Assembly (NCBI RefSeq): GCF_036046055.1
Contig: NZ_CP107939.1
Coordinates: forward strand, 7,626,001 to 7,690,000
Direction of reading: 5' to 3'
Source: Nocardia sp. NBC_00403
GTDB lineage: Bacteria > Actinomycetota > Actinomycetes > Mycobacteriales > Mycobacteriaceae
Length of the DNA: 64,000 nt
A program made the translations under genes and the position numbers. The notes beneath the pieces are model-generated. The model did no database searches and was not told the DNA's origin. It saw only the letters and a list, made by a program, of their open reading frames with translations. How positions within the stretch are numbered: position 1 is the first letter of the stretch; every line of letters starts with the position of its first letter. Positions 62,750 to 64,000 of this stretch are shown here, piece by piece.

Positions 62750-63561
62750 CCAGCACCTCGCCACACACCCAGGCCGCACCGCGCGCAGGCAGAGGTGTCC
62801 ACGCCACCGCCCGCATCCGGGCGGTCGGCATCGACGGCCCGACCGCCGTGCCCTACCTGCACAACGACGGCCCCTTTCACCTGTGCCAGCTCAGCCACCG
62901 CGGCACCCAAGCACGTGTCCGCATCGTCGGCGCGATGAGCGCGCCGCTGGGCGGGGACAGACTGGCTATCCACGTCACCGCCGAAACCGGCGCCGAACTG
63001 GAGATCACCACCGCCGCCGCCACCCTCGCCCTGCGCGGCGCCACCACCGACCACGCCACCTACGACGTGACTCTCACCGTGGAAGAACAAGCGACCCTGT
63101 CCTGGCTGCCCCACCCGCTGATCAGCACCCACGGCAGCAACCTACGCCAGACCTACACCGTGGACCTCGCCCCCACCGCCCGGCTCGTCCTGCGCGAAGA
63201 ACTGATCCTCGGACGAGCCCACGAAACCCCCGGCAACCTCACCAGCCACCTCACCGTGCACCGCGACGGGCGTCCACTGCTCGCCCAGCACACCGCCTTC
63301 GGCCCCGCAGCCCCCGGCTGGGACGGCCCCGCCGTCCTGGCCGGACACCGCGCCACCGGCCACGTCCTCATCGTCGACCCAGCCTTCGCCAACGCCCCAC
63401 CCGCCACCCGCCTGCTCGGCAACGACCCCGCCGACGGCCAGGGCATCGTCACGCCCCTGCCCGGCCCCGCCCTACTGGCCACGGCCCTCGCTCCGACAGC
63501 CACACCCCTGCGTCGCCTGCTGGACGACGCCATCGATACGTACACACCGAGCCGCACGTAG
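62746..63561 (+). CDS. ureD: Urease accessory protein UreD
   Basis: Scaffold protein of 271 residues for urease maturation. Recognisable parts are [78 protein letters not shown] and the C-terminal [12 protein letters not shown]. Residues GRAHE and LPHP are family landmarks. It is the last gene of the operon. No ureE and no nickel or urea transporter lies within the window, as is often the case in actinobacteria where UreE is dispensable. Confidence 0.9.
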
Positions 63562-63896
63562 CCGACCAGATCGCAGATCCTTACCGGGCCTGTCCAGCCT
63601 CAGGCTCCGTCCCACTTTTCGGCTCGGACCCACATGCGGTGGTGGCAAGTCCTCCGGACCGGCCCACAGTGCCCAAGGTCAGACAGCCATACCGAAATAT
63701 CAACTGCCACAGAGTCATTCAACAATCCGAAACGAGGCAATCCAGGTTTCCGAATATGAGACAAAGCCGACGACCGTGCAGGCCCTGACACACGCTCCGC
63801 CTACATAAAAGCCCCACCGCGCAGTCAGGGTTCGACGAGCGAGCCGCCGACGCGGCCGACCGTAACGAAGACGACGACGATTGACCTGTCGAGACG
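63562..63896. other. Gap between urease operon and HTH fragment
   Basis: About 335 bases without a supported gene or clear terminator. The last 40 bases read in frame with the HTH fragment but contain a stop (TGA at 63881-63883). Confidence 0.45.
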
Positions 63897-64000
63897 ATGC
63901 GCCGCCGCGGGTTGTCTCCCGAGCAAGTGGACGATGCCGTCCATCTCTACGGGCTGGGTTGGTCTTTGGCTCGGGTCGGTCGGCATCTGGGTGTCGAGCA
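63897..64000 (+). CDS. Second half of a helix-turn-helix protein, cut at window edge
   Basis: The frame from ATG 63897 reads [20 protein letters not shown] then [14 protein letters not shown] to the edge. This is the second helix-turn-helix of actinobacterial proteins that begin like the fragment fused to wecB at 56374. In the parent family the two halves are joined by about 18 residues. The upstream part of this copy is missing because a stop precedes the ATG. Confidence 0.6.
   Translation, partial: MRRRGLSPEQVDDAVHLYGLGWSLARVGRHLGVE

Overview
The window is high-GC actinobacterial DNA, most likely from Nocardia or a close relative in the Mycobacteriales. The signs are an Lsr2 nucleoid protein, LppP/LprE-type and other mycobacterial-style lipoproteins, a PknB-like kinase, an F420-dependent LLM oxidoreductase, WXG100/type VII-secretion-like giant proteins, leaderless starts and GTG starts. 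No rRNA, convincing tRNA or CRISPR array was found. All functions are read by eye from motifs; no database search was run.

Layout. 1-3 kb: arabinose-type sugar ABC importer (ATPase cut by the window edge, AraF-like binding protein) divergent from a ROK regulator. 3-13.6 kb: ordinary chromosomal genes (SRPBCC protein, HSL-type esterase, Lsr2, TetR + secreted family-1 glycosidase, secreted proteins, secretory lipase, lipoproteins, MmyB-type regulator + SDR, YaeQ). 13.7-19.5 kb: a proline-rich coiled protein facing two paralogous lipoproteins and a membrane Ser/Thr kinase. 20-23 kb: acyltransferase/SGNH hydrolase pair and a lipoprotein. 23.4-29.5 kb: a metal-related block with a perfect CsoR/RicR-type operator, a broken heavy-metal-associated gene, an MFS exporter with a His-rich tail, a multicopper oxidase, and several decayed genes.

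30.3-43.7 kb is the most unusual region. A WXG100-like protein carries a C-terminal domain that looks like a zincin toxin whose HExxH has been lost. It is followed by a single 9.9-kb gene for a 3287-residue protein: a CpnT/WXG100_2-like helical N-terminus, about 950 residues of proline-rich linker, several RsbW-like ATPase modules, sigma-region-4-like helices, and a tandem pair of aminoglycoside-phosphotransferase-fold domains. The first of the pair has lost catalytic residues and the second keeps them. Next come an immunity-like protein and a YbaB-like protein, the usual company of type VII polymorphic toxins.

43.9-46.9 kb is a graveyard of mobile DNA (replication-relaxation fragment, IS30 and IS481 fragments, a duplicated hairpin). 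47.4-55.4 kb returns to regulators and enzymes: XRE, HxlR + tautomerase, HEAT-repeat protein, LLM oxidoreductase, a DUF3533-like membrane protein and a LysR regulator, with IS110 scraps. 56.3-64 kb holds a compact urease operon (ureA-ureB fusion, ureC, ureF, ureG, ureD) and a 5'-truncated wecB fused in frame to the N-terminal part of a helix-turn-helix gene. The C-terminal part of what looks like the same HTH family begins at the right edge, as if the wecB-urease segment had landed inside such a gene.
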